From: Borrelia parkeri
GTDB taxonomy: Bacteria > Spirochaetota > Spirochaetia > Borreliales > Borreliaceae
DNA length: 64,000 bases
Direction of reading: 5' to 3'
Assembly (NCBI RefSeq): GCF_023035815.1
Contig: NZ_CP073159.1
Span: 434,001-498,000 of the forward strand
This document shows, one piece after another, positions 54,043 through 62,229 of the stretch (position 1 is the first letter of the stretch; every line of letters starts with the position of its first letter). Under the pieces are notes generated by a model. That model made no database searches and was not told the DNA's origin. It saw only the letters and a list, made by a program, of their open reading frames with translations. A program made the translations under genes and the position numbers.

Positions 54043-54552
54043 ATGTCTACTTTAATACAAAGAACTTTATGTATTATTAAACCTGATGGCGTTAGGAGGG
54101 GGTTAATTGGCAATGTGATTTCTAGATTTGAAAGAACGGGACTGAAAATTGTGGCTGCTAAGATGATTTTAGTTGATAGAGAAATGGCTGAGGCACATTA
54201 TTTATATGATGATATTGCTGTAAGGCATGGTGAGTTTGTTTGGCAATCTTTGATTAATTTTATAATAAGTTCTCCAGTTTTTGTGTTTGTTGTTGAAGGT
54301 GTTGAAGCTGTTGAAGTTGTTAGAAAATTTTGTGGTTCTACAGAACCAAAGATGGCTTCTCCTGGAACAATTAGAGGTGATTTTGCTTATCATAGTTTTA
54401 ACTATGCGAATGAGAAGGAATTTTCAGTTTATAATGTAATTCATGCTTCTGCTAATGTTGATGATGCTCTTCGTGAAGTATCCCTTTGGTTTAAAGAAAA
54501 TGAAATTTTAACTTATAAAAGGGACGATGAATTTGAACATTATTATGTTTAA
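54043..54552 (+). CDS. ndk: Nucleoside diphosphate kinase
   Basis: 169 aa. It balances nucleoside triphosphates. The N-terminal QRTLCIIKPDGVRRGLIGNVISRFE (residues 6-30) is typical. The catalytic-His motif NxIHxSD is changed to NVIHASAN (about 128-135), with the active His in IHAS. The protein has an insertion after about residue 40 and a C-terminal extension relative to the usual 140-150 aa. GGGAGG precedes the ATG. The last codons overlap the predicted start of dam. Confidence 0.92.
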   Translation: MSTLIQRTLCIIKPDGVRRGLIGNVISRFERTGLKIVAAKMILVDREMAEAHYLYDDIAVRHGEFVWQSLINFIISSPVFVFVVEGVEAVEVVRKFCGSTEPKMASPGTIRGDFAYHSFNYANEKEFSVYNVIHASANVDDALREVSLWFKENEILTYKRDDEFEHYYV

Positions 54553-55378
54553 TGTTGATATGAACATTGCAATACGGCCTATCTTAAAATGGGCTGGTGG
54601 TAAGAAAAATTTGTTGAGCTCTATTTTAGATAATATTCCTCTTGCTTTTAATAATTATATCGAACCTTTTATAGGTGGAGGGGCATTATTTTTTGCTTTG
54701 AATTTAAAAAATTCAATTATTAATGATATAAATTCTAATTTAATTAATTTTTATAGGGAAATTGCCTATAATTTAGATAATTTTCTATTAGAAATTGAGA
54801 AATATAATAATGCTCCTTTAACTAAGGAGTATTATGTTTGTATTAGAAATAGTTTTAATAATGAAAATTTGACTAATTTAGAAAAGGCATGTATTTTTCT
54901 TTATTTGAATAAAACTTGCTATAATGGTCTTTATAGGGAAAATGGTAATGGGAGATTTAATACTCCTTTTGGTAAACATAAAAAAATTAGTCTTTATGAA
55001 ATTAAAAATTTACAATTGGCTTCTAAGCTTTTACGGGAGGTTAAGATTTTAAATCTAGATTTTTTTTGTTTACTTGATTTTATAAAAAAAGATGATTTTG
55101 TTTATCTTGATCCACCTTATATTCCTTATTCCAAAACAAGTAATTTTACAAGTTATAGTAAGTATGGATTTGATTTTAGAATGCATGAAAAATTATTACA
55201 TTTTTGTGACAAAATAGACAAAAAAGGGGCTAAGTTCTTACTTTCAAATTCTGATACCGAGTCTAGTCTTGAACTATATAAAAACTATAATGTTACTTTT
55301 GTTGATGCGAAAAGATTTATTAATTCAAATCCAATTAGACGTGGCAGTATAAGAGAAATTTTAGTGAAAAATTTTTAG
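54527..55378 (+). CDS. dam: DNA adenine methyltransferase (Dam/M.DpnII type)
   Basis: 283 aa for the longest reading; ATG at 54545 or 54560 could be the true start, since Dam proteins begin near the KWAGGK motif (residues 19-24 here). The N6-adenine methyltransferase motifs are in alpha order: X (LKWAGGKKNLL), I (YIEPFIGGGALFF, about 45-57), target-recognition part, then IV (YLDPPYIPYS, about 194-203) with catalytic DPPY. Family target GATC. There is no restriction gene beside it, so it is an orphan. It overlaps ndk by 26 nt and has matching T/G-rich composition. A chromosomal dam is not part of the B. burgdorferi gene order that I recall at this site. Confidence 0.9.
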   Translation: MNLNIIMFNVDMNIAIRPILKWAGGKKNLLSSILDNIPLAFNNYIEPFIGGGALFFALNLKNSIINDINSNLINFYREIAYNLDNFLLEIEKYNNAPLTKEYYVCIRNSFNNENLTNLEKACIFLYLNKTCYNGLYRENGNGRFNTPFGKHKKISLYEIKNLQLASKLLREVKILNLDFFCLLDFIKKDDFVYLDPPYIPYSKTSNFTSYSKYGFDFRMHEKLLHFCDKIDKKGAKFLLSNSDTESSLELYKNYNVTFVDAKRFINSNPIRRGSIREILVKNF

Positions 55379-55614
55379 GAGTATTGCATAATTGTTGTAG
55401 TATTTTTGAGTAGTCATAAAGATGAACTGTTTTAAAGAAAAGCAGAATTTTATATGTTGTGATTAGTTTATATTGCAGATTTTTTAGATTTAACTGATGT
55501 GGATAATAATTACTTAAATCTGATGAGTGAGAGTAGTATTGAGTTTTTGGTATTTTTTTTCAATTGTAAAGCTTAAAATATATCTTTTTTATAAGCTTGT
55601 GTAAGGATTTTATA

Positions 55615-56148
55615 ATGAGATTTGCTTTGTTTTATTTTTTGTCGATTTTGCTTTTCTTAAATTGTACTTTTGATTACGATGAGCATTCTGGTAGGACAGG
55701 AGCTGCAAAAGAAACCCCTTCAATACAAATATTGGGGATTAGTTATCATAATGTTGTAGGTGGAAAGAAGCAAACTATATTGGAAGCTTTAAGCTTTAAT
55801 TATTTTAATTATTACAAGATTTATAAAATTGATAATGGAAGATTTTTGTATCATGCTTTGGAAAATAGGATTTCAGGTAGATTTAATAGTTTAGAAGGCT
55901 CGCATGTTACTAAAGATTTAGATATGAAGGATTCTGTGGAGTTAAAAATAGAAGATGTGAATAACTATTATCTTATTAATACCAATAGGCTTTTATGGAA
56001 AGATAATGAAAAAAAACTATTATCCCCTCCAAATGAGTTAGTGTTTATTAGGTTTAATGAGAGTAATATGACTGGAAAGGGTTTTTCATATTTTTTGAAG
56101 AATAATAATTTTTATTTTTATTCTGGTATTGAGGGACTTGTAAGATGA
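55615..56148 (+). CDS. Lipoprotein, LptC-like by position
   Basis: 177 aa from ATG at 55615, which has AAGGA eight nucleotides before it; a TTG at 55597 is less likely. The signal peptide FALFYFLSILLFLNC ends in a lipobox with Cys16. The mature part is beta-rich with no strong family match by eye. The gene is coupled to the LptA-like gene that follows (ATGA overlap), which is the order lptC-lptA-lptB. An LptC role with a lipid anchor in place of the usual membrane helix is inference. Confidence 0.72.
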   Translation: MRFALFYFLSILLFLNCTFDYDEHSGRTGAAKETPSIQILGISYHNVVGGKKQTILEALSFNYFNYYKIYKIDNGRFLYHALENRISGRFNSLEGSHVTKDLDMKDSVELKIEDVNNYYLINTNRLLWKDNEKKLLSPPNELVFIRFNESNMTGKGFSYFLKNNNFYFYSGIEGLVR

Positions 56149-56843
56149 GAAGTTTAGTTATCTGTTTGGTTTGTATTTCTTTTTTAAGTAGTTATGCACA
56201 AGATGAAAAGAACTTCAATAAGTCTTCTAAAATGAAAACCGAAGGGGATGCACAAAAAAAGAATGAATTTACTTTTAGAGCGGATTTTTCACATGGTGTT
56301 TTTTCTTCTGTTTATAGGAGAGTTATTTTAAAAGGAAATCCTGAGGTGATTTCTTCTGATTTTAAGCTTAGAGCTGATGAGATTGAAATTTATGGTGAAG
56401 GGAGTGCTTATATTGAGGCCCGTGGCAATGTTTATTATGAAGATTATGTAAATAAAATGAATGTTAAGTCACAATTTTTATTTGTTAATAGAAAATTAGA
56501 TAATTTTTATCTTCAAAAAGGTGTTGAGCTTGAAGATTTGGAAAATGAACTTATTGTTAAAGCTGAAAGAATAGAAGGTAGTCGTAAGACAAGTGTTTAT
56601 ATTATGCAGTATTCTGTTAAGATATATAAAGGTGATATTTTTGCACGAGCTGAAAACGGAATTTATAACAAGGAAGACAAAGAGATTGTTCTTGAAGGTA
56701 TTCCAGTGATTTATCAAGATGATAATTATTATTCTGCTTCAAGGATAATTTTTAATACAGAAACCAAAAAATATAATCTTGAGGGTGATGTTGAAGGTAA
56801 ATTTACTCAAATGGAGGGAGATGTTCCTCAACAAAAAAAATAA
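56145..56843 (+). CDS. lptA: OstA/LptA-like periplasmic protein
   Basis: 232 aa. Signal peptide at 1-18 (LVICLVCISFLSSYAQD). Then comes the repetitive OstA-like beta-jellyroll: GNPEVISSDFKLRADEIEIYGEGSAYIEARGNVYYED, ENELIVKAERIEGSRKTSVYIM, GDIFARAENGIYNKEDKEIVLEGIPVIYQDDNYYSASRIIFNTETKKYNLEGDVEG, each repeat with the D/G-rich turns of LptA. Borrelia have no LPS, so the cargo must differ; the LptD homologue of B. burgdorferi has been linked to surface-lipoprotein export. Confidence 0.82.
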   Translation: MRSLVICLVCISFLSSYAQDEKNFNKSSKMKTEGDAQKKNEFTFRADFSHGVFSSVYRRVILKGNPEVISSDFKLRADEIEIYGEGSAYIEARGNVYYEDYVNKMNVKSQFLFVNRKLDNFYLQKGVELEDLENELIVKAERIEGSRKTSVYIMQYSVKIYKGDIFARAENGIYNKEDKEIVLEGIPVIYQDDNYYSASRIIFNTETKKYNLEGDVEGKFTQMEGDVPQQKK

Positions 56844-57612
56844 CGTAAAGTCGATCAAAGAAAAGCTTAGCCTTGATACTGTTACTAATATTGTTCTTAA
56901 GGCAGATAATGTTGTTAAGAGATATGGCAAAAAATTAGCAGTTAATGGTGTGACCATTGATGTTCATCGAGGTGAAGTTGTAGGTTTGCTTGGTCCAAAT
57001 GGTGCTGGGAAAACTACAACATTTTATACTATTGTAGGTTTTATTAAAGCTAATAGTGGACGTGTTTTGATAAATAGTCATGATATTTCTGGTCTTAACA
57101 TGTATGAGCGGGCAAGGCTAGGAATTGTGTACCTGCCACAAGAACCATCTATTTTTAGGGAGCTTACAGTTGAAGATAATATTTTAATTGCTCTTGAGAG
57201 ACGAGAAGATTTATCTCAAGCTGAGCGTAAAATGGAACTTGTAAATCTGCTTAAAGACTTTGAAATCAAGAGAATACAACATCAAAAGGCTTATACTCTC
57301 TCTGGTGGAGAGAGAAGACGGACTGAAATAGCTAGGGCTTTAGCAGTGAGTCCATATTTTTTATTGCTTGATGAGCCTTTTGCAGGTATTGATCCTATTG
57401 CTATTGGAGATATAAAAGATATAATAAGGATTTTGAAAAGCAAGAATATTGGAGTTTTAATTACTGATCATAATGTAAGAGATGCTTTTGATATAATAGA
57501 TAGGGCTTATATTATTTATCAAGGGCAGGTGCTTGATGAGGGAAATGTTGATTATATTATAAATAGTGAAAAAGCTAAAAAGCTTTATTTAGGTGAAGAA
57601 TTTAGATTATGA
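56821..57612 (+). CDS. lptB: ABC transporter ATP-binding protein LptB
   Basis: 263 aa from ATG at 56821, which follows GGAGGGAG and overlaps the lptA end; an in-frame start at 56779 lies deeper inside lptA. Walker A LLGPNGAGKTTT, Q-loop LPQEPSIFRELTV (the typical LptB 'YLPQE.SIFR.LTV'), signature LSGGERRRTEIARAL, Walker B FLLLDEPFAGIDPIA. These are diagnostic of LptB. It would power the bridge formed by the two preceding proteins, with LptF/G encoded elsewhere. Confidence 0.93.
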   Translation: MFLNKKNNVKSIKEKLSLDTVTNIVLKADNVVKRYGKKLAVNGVTIDVHRGEVVGLLGPNGAGKTTTFYTIVGFIKANSGRVLINSHDISGLNMYERARLGIVYLPQEPSIFRELTVEDNILIALERREDLSQAERKMELVNLLKDFEIKRIQHQKAYTLSGGERRRTEIARALAVSPYFLLLDEPFAGIDPIAIGDIKDIIRILKSKNIGVLITDHNVRDAFDIIDRAYIIYQGQVLDEGNVDYIINSEKAKKLYLGEEFRL

Positions 57613-58298
57613 GAGTAGTAGAGAGTGAATTTTATTATGAGTTCAAAATAGATCCTAACATTAAATTGATCTATACTAAAAAGCCTTTTGATTTAAATAT
57701 AAGAGATATTAGTATTGATAATTTAAGTTTTATTCCTAAAGATAAAAAAGTTAAATATTTAAAACAGTTACATACGAATGTTGTTTATGAAGTTTCTGAT
57801 GATTTTGTTAATTTTCAGGAGGGAGATGGACTTGTCTCTTCTTCCTGCAATGTTGCCCTTCTTGCTTACTATGCAGACTGTCTTCCAATATATATATTTG
57901 ACAAATCAAAAAAATATATCGGACTTGCTCATAGTGGATATAAGGGTAGTTTTAAGCTCATTATTTTGAAAATGTTATTTATGTTTGAGAGTATGGGTTC
58001 AAATTTTGAGGATCTGAAAATTGTATTTGGGCCTTATAATAGGTTATGTTGTTATGAGGTTTCATCAGAGTTTTTATCAGAAATAAATTTAAAATTTAGT
58101 AAGAAGTTATTAGATATGTCTTTTTATAAAAAGGATGATAAAATATATTTTGACAATGCCAATTTTAATTTGGGATTGATTTCTAATTTTAAGTTAGATG
58201 TTGAGGATTCCGGTTTGTGTACTTATTGTAATTGCAATCTTTATTCTCATAGAAAATTTAAGGGCAAGAGAAGTTACGCTGCAATTTGGAGAACTTAA
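57609..58298 (+). CDS. Laccase-domain protein YfiH/PgeF
   Basis: 229 aa. The COG1496 multi-copper-like family is seen in ADCLPIYIFD, AHSGYKGSFK (the metal-site His), GPYNRLCCYEVSSEF and the C-terminal CTYCNCNLYSHRKFKGKRSYAAI. Relatives act as purine nucleoside phosphorylases/deaminases or as a peptidoglycan-editing factor. The ATGA overlap with lptB shows translational coupling. It equals BB0467. Confidence 0.85.
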   Translation: MRVVESEFYYEFKIDPNIKLIYTKKPFDLNIRDISIDNLSFIPKDKKVKYLKQLHTNVVYEVSDDFVNFQEGDGLVSSSCNVALLAYYADCLPIYIFDKSKKYIGLAHSGYKGSFKLIILKMLFMFESMGSNFEDLKIVFGPYNRLCCYEVSSEFLSEINLKFSKKLLDMSFYKKDDKIYFDNANFNLGLISNFKLDVEDSGLCTYCNCNLYSHRKFKGKRSYAAIWRT

Positions 58299-58299
58299 T

Positions 58300-59046
58300 T
58301 TGACTGTTAAAGAATTATCGTTGAATTTGGATGAAATATTTAAAGTAAAGGATTACAGAAATATTGACAAGAGTCTTAATGGACTTCAAGTGGGTAATTT
58401 AGAACTTGAGGTTGAAAGAGTCGCTTTTGCTGTTGATGCAAGTATGGCAACTTTAAGAGAAGCAAAAGATTATGATTTTTTAATAACTCATCATGGTATT
58501 TTTTGGTCAAAATCGGAAAAAATTGTTTCTGGGATGTATGAAAAAGTTAAATGGCTTATTGATAATGATTTATCACTTTACTGTGTTCATTTACCTATGG
58601 ATGCTCATCCTGTTTATTCTCATAGCAGAGTATTGTCTGATTTTTTTGGGTTTCATAATCCTATTCCCTTTGCAAATTATAAGGGGATTAATTTAGGTAT
58701 TATTTCTATTGCTGGTTTTAATTTTTCTGAGATTTTAAAAAAAATTGAAATTCATAATAAACATATTCTTTATTACAAAAAATTTAAGGAATATGTTGAA
58801 AAGGTAGCTATTGTTAGTGGTTCTGGGTATTCTTTTTTTGAGGAATCATTAGAACATGGTGTTGATTTGTTTATAACAGGGGATACCTCTCATCAGATAT
58901 ATTCTTTAGCTGAAGAGTATGGTGTGAATTTGATATTTGCTGGTCATTATTTTACCGAAACATTTGGCTTAATAAAATTGATGGAATATTTTAGAAGTCA
59001 TGAAAAATTAGAGGTTAATTTTATTTTAAAAAATACTAATTTATAA
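58300..59046 (+). CDS. NIF3-family metal-binding protein (DUF34)
   Basis: 248 aa from TTG at 58300, which has GGAG about 10 nt upstream and begins TVKELSLNLDEIFK; an ATG at 58198 would bury the N-terminus in PgeF and adds residues unlike the family. The di-metal site residues are present: FLITHHGIFW (about 68), CVHLPMDAH (about 105), DLFITGDTSHQ (about 196) and FAGHYFTETFG (about 218). The function is uncertain; the family has been linked to metal or GTP-cyclohydrolase-like roles. Confidence 0.85.
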   Translation: MTVKELSLNLDEIFKVKDYRNIDKSLNGLQVGNLELEVERVAFAVDASMATLREAKDYDFLITHHGIFWSKSEKIVSGMYEKVKWLIDNDLSLYCVHLPMDAHPVYSHSRVLSDFFGFHNPIPFANYKGINLGIISIAGFNFSEILKKIEIHNKHILYYKKFKEYVEKVAIVSGSGYSFFEESLEHGVDLFITGDTSHQIYSLAEEYGVNLIFAGHYFTETFGLIKLMEYFRSHEKLEVNFILKNTNL

Positions 59047-59055
59047 GGATTTCAT

Positions 59056-59568
59056 ATGAATATAAATAGAAGCAGATTAATTAACAATTTTATATTTATC
59101 TCTATTTTAGTTTTTTTTGATCAATGGTCTAAGTATTTAGTTGTTAAATATATCAGAATTGGAACTGAGTATTTATCTTTTTTTGGAGATTTTTTTAAAA
59201 TAATCCATGTAAGAAATACTGGTGTTTTATTTTCAATAGGTTCTAATATTGATCCTAGCTTAAAGAATTTGTTTTTTCTTATAATTCCTATTATTGTTTT
59301 GATTTTTGTTTTTTCTTTTGCTTTGAAAGAAACTAATAGAATAGCTAGAATTGCTCTTGTATTGATTTTATCTGGTGGTATTGGGAATATTATTGATAGA
59401 CTTTTTAGACCGTTAGGGGTTGTAGATTTTTTGGATGTGAAATTTTTTGGTATTTTTGGACTTCAGAGATGGCCAACTTTTAACTTTGCAGACAGTTATG
59501 TTGTTATAGGAATAACTTTGTTTATAATTTACGATTTGTTTGCCAAAAATCAAAGTACCAATTTATGA
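59056..59568 (+). CDS. lspA: Lipoprotein signal peptidase
   Basis: 170 aa with four membrane segments. Catalytic Asp residues lie in GNIIDRLFRPLGVVDFLDV (about residues 112-130) and FNFADSYVVIG (about 141-151). NTGVLFSIGSN (about 55-65) is the other conserved box. It removes signal peptides from the many lipoproteins of Borrelia, after diacylglyceryl transfer. AAGGAT precedes the ATG. It equals BB0469. Confidence 0.95.
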   Translation: MNINRSRLINNFIFISILVFFDQWSKYLVVKYIRIGTEYLSFFGDFFKIIHVRNTGVLFSIGSNIDPSLKNLFFLIIPIIVLIFVFSFALKETNRIARIALVLILSGGIGNIIDRLFRPLGVVDFLDVKFFGIFGLQRWPTFNFADSYVVIGITLFIIYDLFAKNQSTNL

Positions 59569-59792
59569 AAATTTTATACTTTATTTTATGTTCATTAATT
59601 AATTTGTCTTTAATGTTTTTGATTTTTTTTCTTGAATTTCTTTTTATTGCTAAACTAAATGTTATTGTTTCATCTGTTTTTCAGTTTGTTTTAGTTTTTT
59701 TTATGATTATTATTGCAATTGTGATAAGCTATGTTTTATCAAGTATTATTTTAAAAAATATTATTTCTAAGTTTTTTAATCTGGATAAATAA
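59565..59792 (+). CDS. Small membrane protein after lspA
   Basis: 75 aa with two predicted membrane helices (about 4-26 and 33-58), a hydrophobic, Phe/Ile/Leu-rich protein ending in a short basic tail. It starts on the lspA stop (ATGA), so it is coupled to it. I do not recognise a family. It has normal composition for this strand and appears to be a real gene of the operon. Confidence 0.7.
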   Translation: MKILYFILCSLINLSLMFLIFFLEFLFIAKLNVIVSSVFQFVLVFFMIIIAIVISYVLSSIILKNIISKFFNLDK

Positions 59793-59806
59793 AGAGAGAG
59801 GCTTTC

Positions 59807-60625
59807 GTGAGTTTGCGGATTTTGATTGCTGGGGAGGTTGTAGGTAAGCCTGGCATTGTTGTGATAAAGAACTTTTTGTCTTCTTTTAAACAAAAAAAGG
59901 GAATTGATTTTGTTATATCTGGTAATAATTTTACTACAGGGTTTCGCGGTCTGTGTAAGAGACATGCATTTTTGCTAAAAAAGTATGGTGTAGACGTTTT
60001 AACTTTAGGAGAAAATGCGTTTGTAAGAGCTGGACTGAGTGATGAACTTGATAAATATAATTTTATTTTAAAACCTTTAAATTGTCCCACTAAGTTAAAA
60101 GGTTACTCTTATTTTATTTATAGTGTTAGTGGTAATAAGGTTGCCGTAATTAGACTTGTTGGACAGACGGGAATTACAAAATATAATTTTAATAATCCTT
60201 TTTTTGCTTTTGATTATTTTTACGAAAAAATTAAGTTACACACTAATAATATAATTGTGCTTTTTGATTCAAATACTACAGCTGAGGTTAATGCTATGTT
60301 TTTTTATCTAAAATCTAGAGTTAGTGCTTGTTTAGGTATTGGTAAGAGGATATTAACAGCAGATCTTAGGATTTTTGATAGTACTGCAGTTATTACTGAT
60401 CTTGGTAGAGTTGGTAGTCTAAATAGTGTTATTGGATATGAGCCTAAATTTGAGATAGATAAATTCTTAAGAGGTTTTTTAAATAATCGATTTACTGAGT
60501 CCTGGGATGGACTTGGCTTTAATGGTGTTATAGTTGAGATTGATAATGGTAAAGCTGTTATGATTGAAATTGTAAGAGAATATATCGATTTTGATGGTCA
60601 TCTTGAAAATAATAATGATGTTTAA
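59807..60625 (+). CDS. YmdB/TIGR00282-family protein lacking the metal ligands
   Basis: 272 aa with GTG start (GAGAG upstream). The whole-length order of YmdB phosphodiesterase is kept: N-terminal LRILIAGEVVGKPGIVVIKNFL, INGEN-like VISGNNFTTGFRG, a mid region LKPLNCPTKLKGYSYF, and C-terminal TADLRIFDSTAVITDLGRVGSLNSVIGYE. The metal-binding boxes are altered. Asp of 'GDVVG' is Glu, 'GEN' is GNN, 'GNHTWD' is GENAFV, 'DFHAE' is DSNTT and 'GTHTHVQTAD' is GIGKRILTAD. Catalysis as in YmdB seems impossible. The gene is intact and sits between the lspA cluster and murA. Confidence 0.75.
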   Translation: MSLRILIAGEVVGKPGIVVIKNFLSSFKQKKGIDFVISGNNFTTGFRGLCKRHAFLLKKYGVDVLTLGENAFVRAGLSDELDKYNFILKPLNCPTKLKGYSYFIYSVSGNKVAVIRLVGQTGITKYNFNNPFFAFDYFYEKIKLHTNNIIVLFDSNTTAEVNAMFFYLKSRVSACLGIGKRILTADLRIFDSTAVITDLGRVGSLNSVIGYEPKFEIDKFLRGFLNNRFTESWDGLGFNGVIVEIDNGKAVMIEIVREYIDFDGHLENNNDV

Positions 60626-60691
60626 AGAGATACTTTTGATTTTCTAAAATGTGTTTTATGTATACAAGCTTTGTTTAGTGTGGAGGTAATA

Positions 60692-61972
60692 ATGTATAGC
60701 TATCTTGTAGAGGGTGGTTTTAAAATAGGTGGAAAGATAACAGCTAGTGGAAATAAGAATGCGGCTTTGCCTTGCATTACAGCTACATTACTTACAGATG
60801 AGGAAGTGATTCTAGAAAATATTCCAGATATTAAAGATGTAGAAGTTATTTTAAGCATTTTAAAGGACATAGGGGCTGAAGTATTAAGGGAAGGTGATGT
60901 TCTTAAAATTAGGGCTTTAAATGTTGTGAAAACAGAGGTAGATTCTTCCTTGACGGATTTAATTAGGGCCTCAATTTTGTTTGTGGGCCCTATGCTTGCT
61001 AGATGTGGTAGAATCGATATTGCTCCTCCTGGTGGAGATGTTATTGGTAAGAGACGTCTTGATACTCATTTTTATGGACTTGGCAAGCTTGGTGCTAGGT
61101 TAATAGAGGGTGAACGGATTGTTTTAGAAATAGATAAGTTGGTTGGTGCTTATATGTTTTTAGATGAGGCATCAGTTACTGCTACTGAAAATATTATTAT
61201 GGCTGCTGTTCTTGCTTTTGGTGAGACTGTAATAATTAATGCTGCATGTGAACCGCATGTGCAAGATTTGTGTAACATGTTGAATTCTATGGGTGCTGAT
61301 ATTTCTGGTATTGGTTCTAATGTTATTAGAATAAAGGGTGTAAAAAAATTAAGAGGTACTAGATTTCGCATAGGTGCTGATTTCATGCAGGTAGGTTCCT
61401 TAATTAGCCTTGCTGCATTAACAGGTGGTGAGCTTGAGATTAATAAAGCTGATCCTAAAAATTTTGTTTTAATAAGGCATGTATATTCAAGGCTTGGTAT
61501 TAATTTTGAGTATGACAACGAAAATATATATGTCAAAGAAAAACAGGATTTGAAGGTAAAATTAGATTTTGGGGGACATATTCCCAAAATTGATGATGGG
61601 CCTTGGCCAGCTTTTCCAACAGATCTTATGAGTATAATGATAGTAACTGCGACTCAAGTTCACGGAACTGTTCTTATTTTTGAGAAAATGTTTGAATCAA
61701 GAATGTTTTTTGTAGACAAGCTTATTAAAATGGGTGCTCAGATCGTCCTTTGTGATCCCCATCGTGTGGTGGTCACAGGGAAAACCATTCTTAAGGGAAG
61801 TAATGTATCTTCTCCTGATGTTAGGGCTGGCATGGCTTTGCTTATTGCAGCTCTTTGTGCTGAAGGTGAGAGTCGTATTCAAAATATTTATCAAATTGAA
61901 AGAGGATATGAGGATGTTGTTGTCAAGTTAGGTGCTTTAGGAGCAAAGATTACGAGAGTGGAAGAGAGGTGA
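60692..61972 (+). CDS. murA: UDP-N-acetylglucosamine 1-carboxyvinyltransferase
   Basis: 426 aa from ATG at 60692, which follows GGAGG by four nucleotides; the ORF extends upstream to 60671. It transfers enolpyruvate from PEP to UDP-GlcNAc, the first committed step of peptidoglycan synthesis. GNKNAALPCITATLLT (about 21-36), GADFMQVGSLISLAALTGGELEI, and DLMSIMIVTATQVHG are standard. In the catalytic loop PPGGDVIGKRRLDTH the residue normally Cys115 is Asp, as in B. burgdorferi, where it is linked to fosfomycin resistance. Confidence 0.95.
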   Translation: MYSYLVEGGFKIGGKITASGNKNAALPCITATLLTDEEVILENIPDIKDVEVILSILKDIGAEVLREGDVLKIRALNVVKTEVDSSLTDLIRASILFVGPMLARCGRIDIAPPGGDVIGKRRLDTHFYGLGKLGARLIEGERIVLEIDKLVGAYMFLDEASVTATENIIMAAVLAFGETVIINAACEPHVQDLCNMLNSMGADISGIGSNVIRIKGVKKLRGTRFRIGADFMQVGSLISLAALTGGELEINKADPKNFVLIRHVYSRLGINFEYDNENIYVKEKQDLKVKLDFGGHIPKIDDGPWPAFPTDLMSIMIVTATQVHGTVLIFEKMFESRMFFVDKLIKMGAQIVLCDPHRVVVTGKTILKGSNVSSPDVRAGMALLIAALCAEGESRIQNIYQIERGYEDVVVKLGALGAKITRVEER

Positions 61973-62229
61973 AAATTTTATTTTTATTTGATTATAGGCA
62001 AGATAAAAAAATGTTATTGTTAGTGTTATCCAGATTTATGGATTAGTCTATATGTTTTGCATTACAAAATACAGTGTTTCATGCATTTGTATATCTTTGG
62101 TGTTTATGGAAGAAAAAAGTTTTTCATAATTTTCTTAATCTGTTTTATTTTTTTCCAAAGTTAAATAAAAGCATTTTTTTATAGAATTTGACAATTTATC
62201 AGTATAATAAAATGCAAGGTGTGTTCTTT

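Noticed and set aside
55379..55614. Possible gene relic between dam and the lipoprotein gene
   Set aside because: All frames are broken and no run resembles a protein; it reads as plain AT-rich spacer with some short repeats.
58198..58299. N-terminal extension of the NIF3 gene with an apparent membrane helix
   Set aside because: This stretch is the end of pgeF read in another frame; TTG at 58300 fits the family start and ribosome site.
61150..61587. 145-residue minus-strand ORF opposite murA
   Set aside because: It is a shadow of murA, with no ribosome site and no operon context.
62187..62208. TTGACA and TATAAT upstream of the MATE gene
   Set aside because: The hexamers are only about nine nucleotides apart, too close for a sigma-70 promoter.
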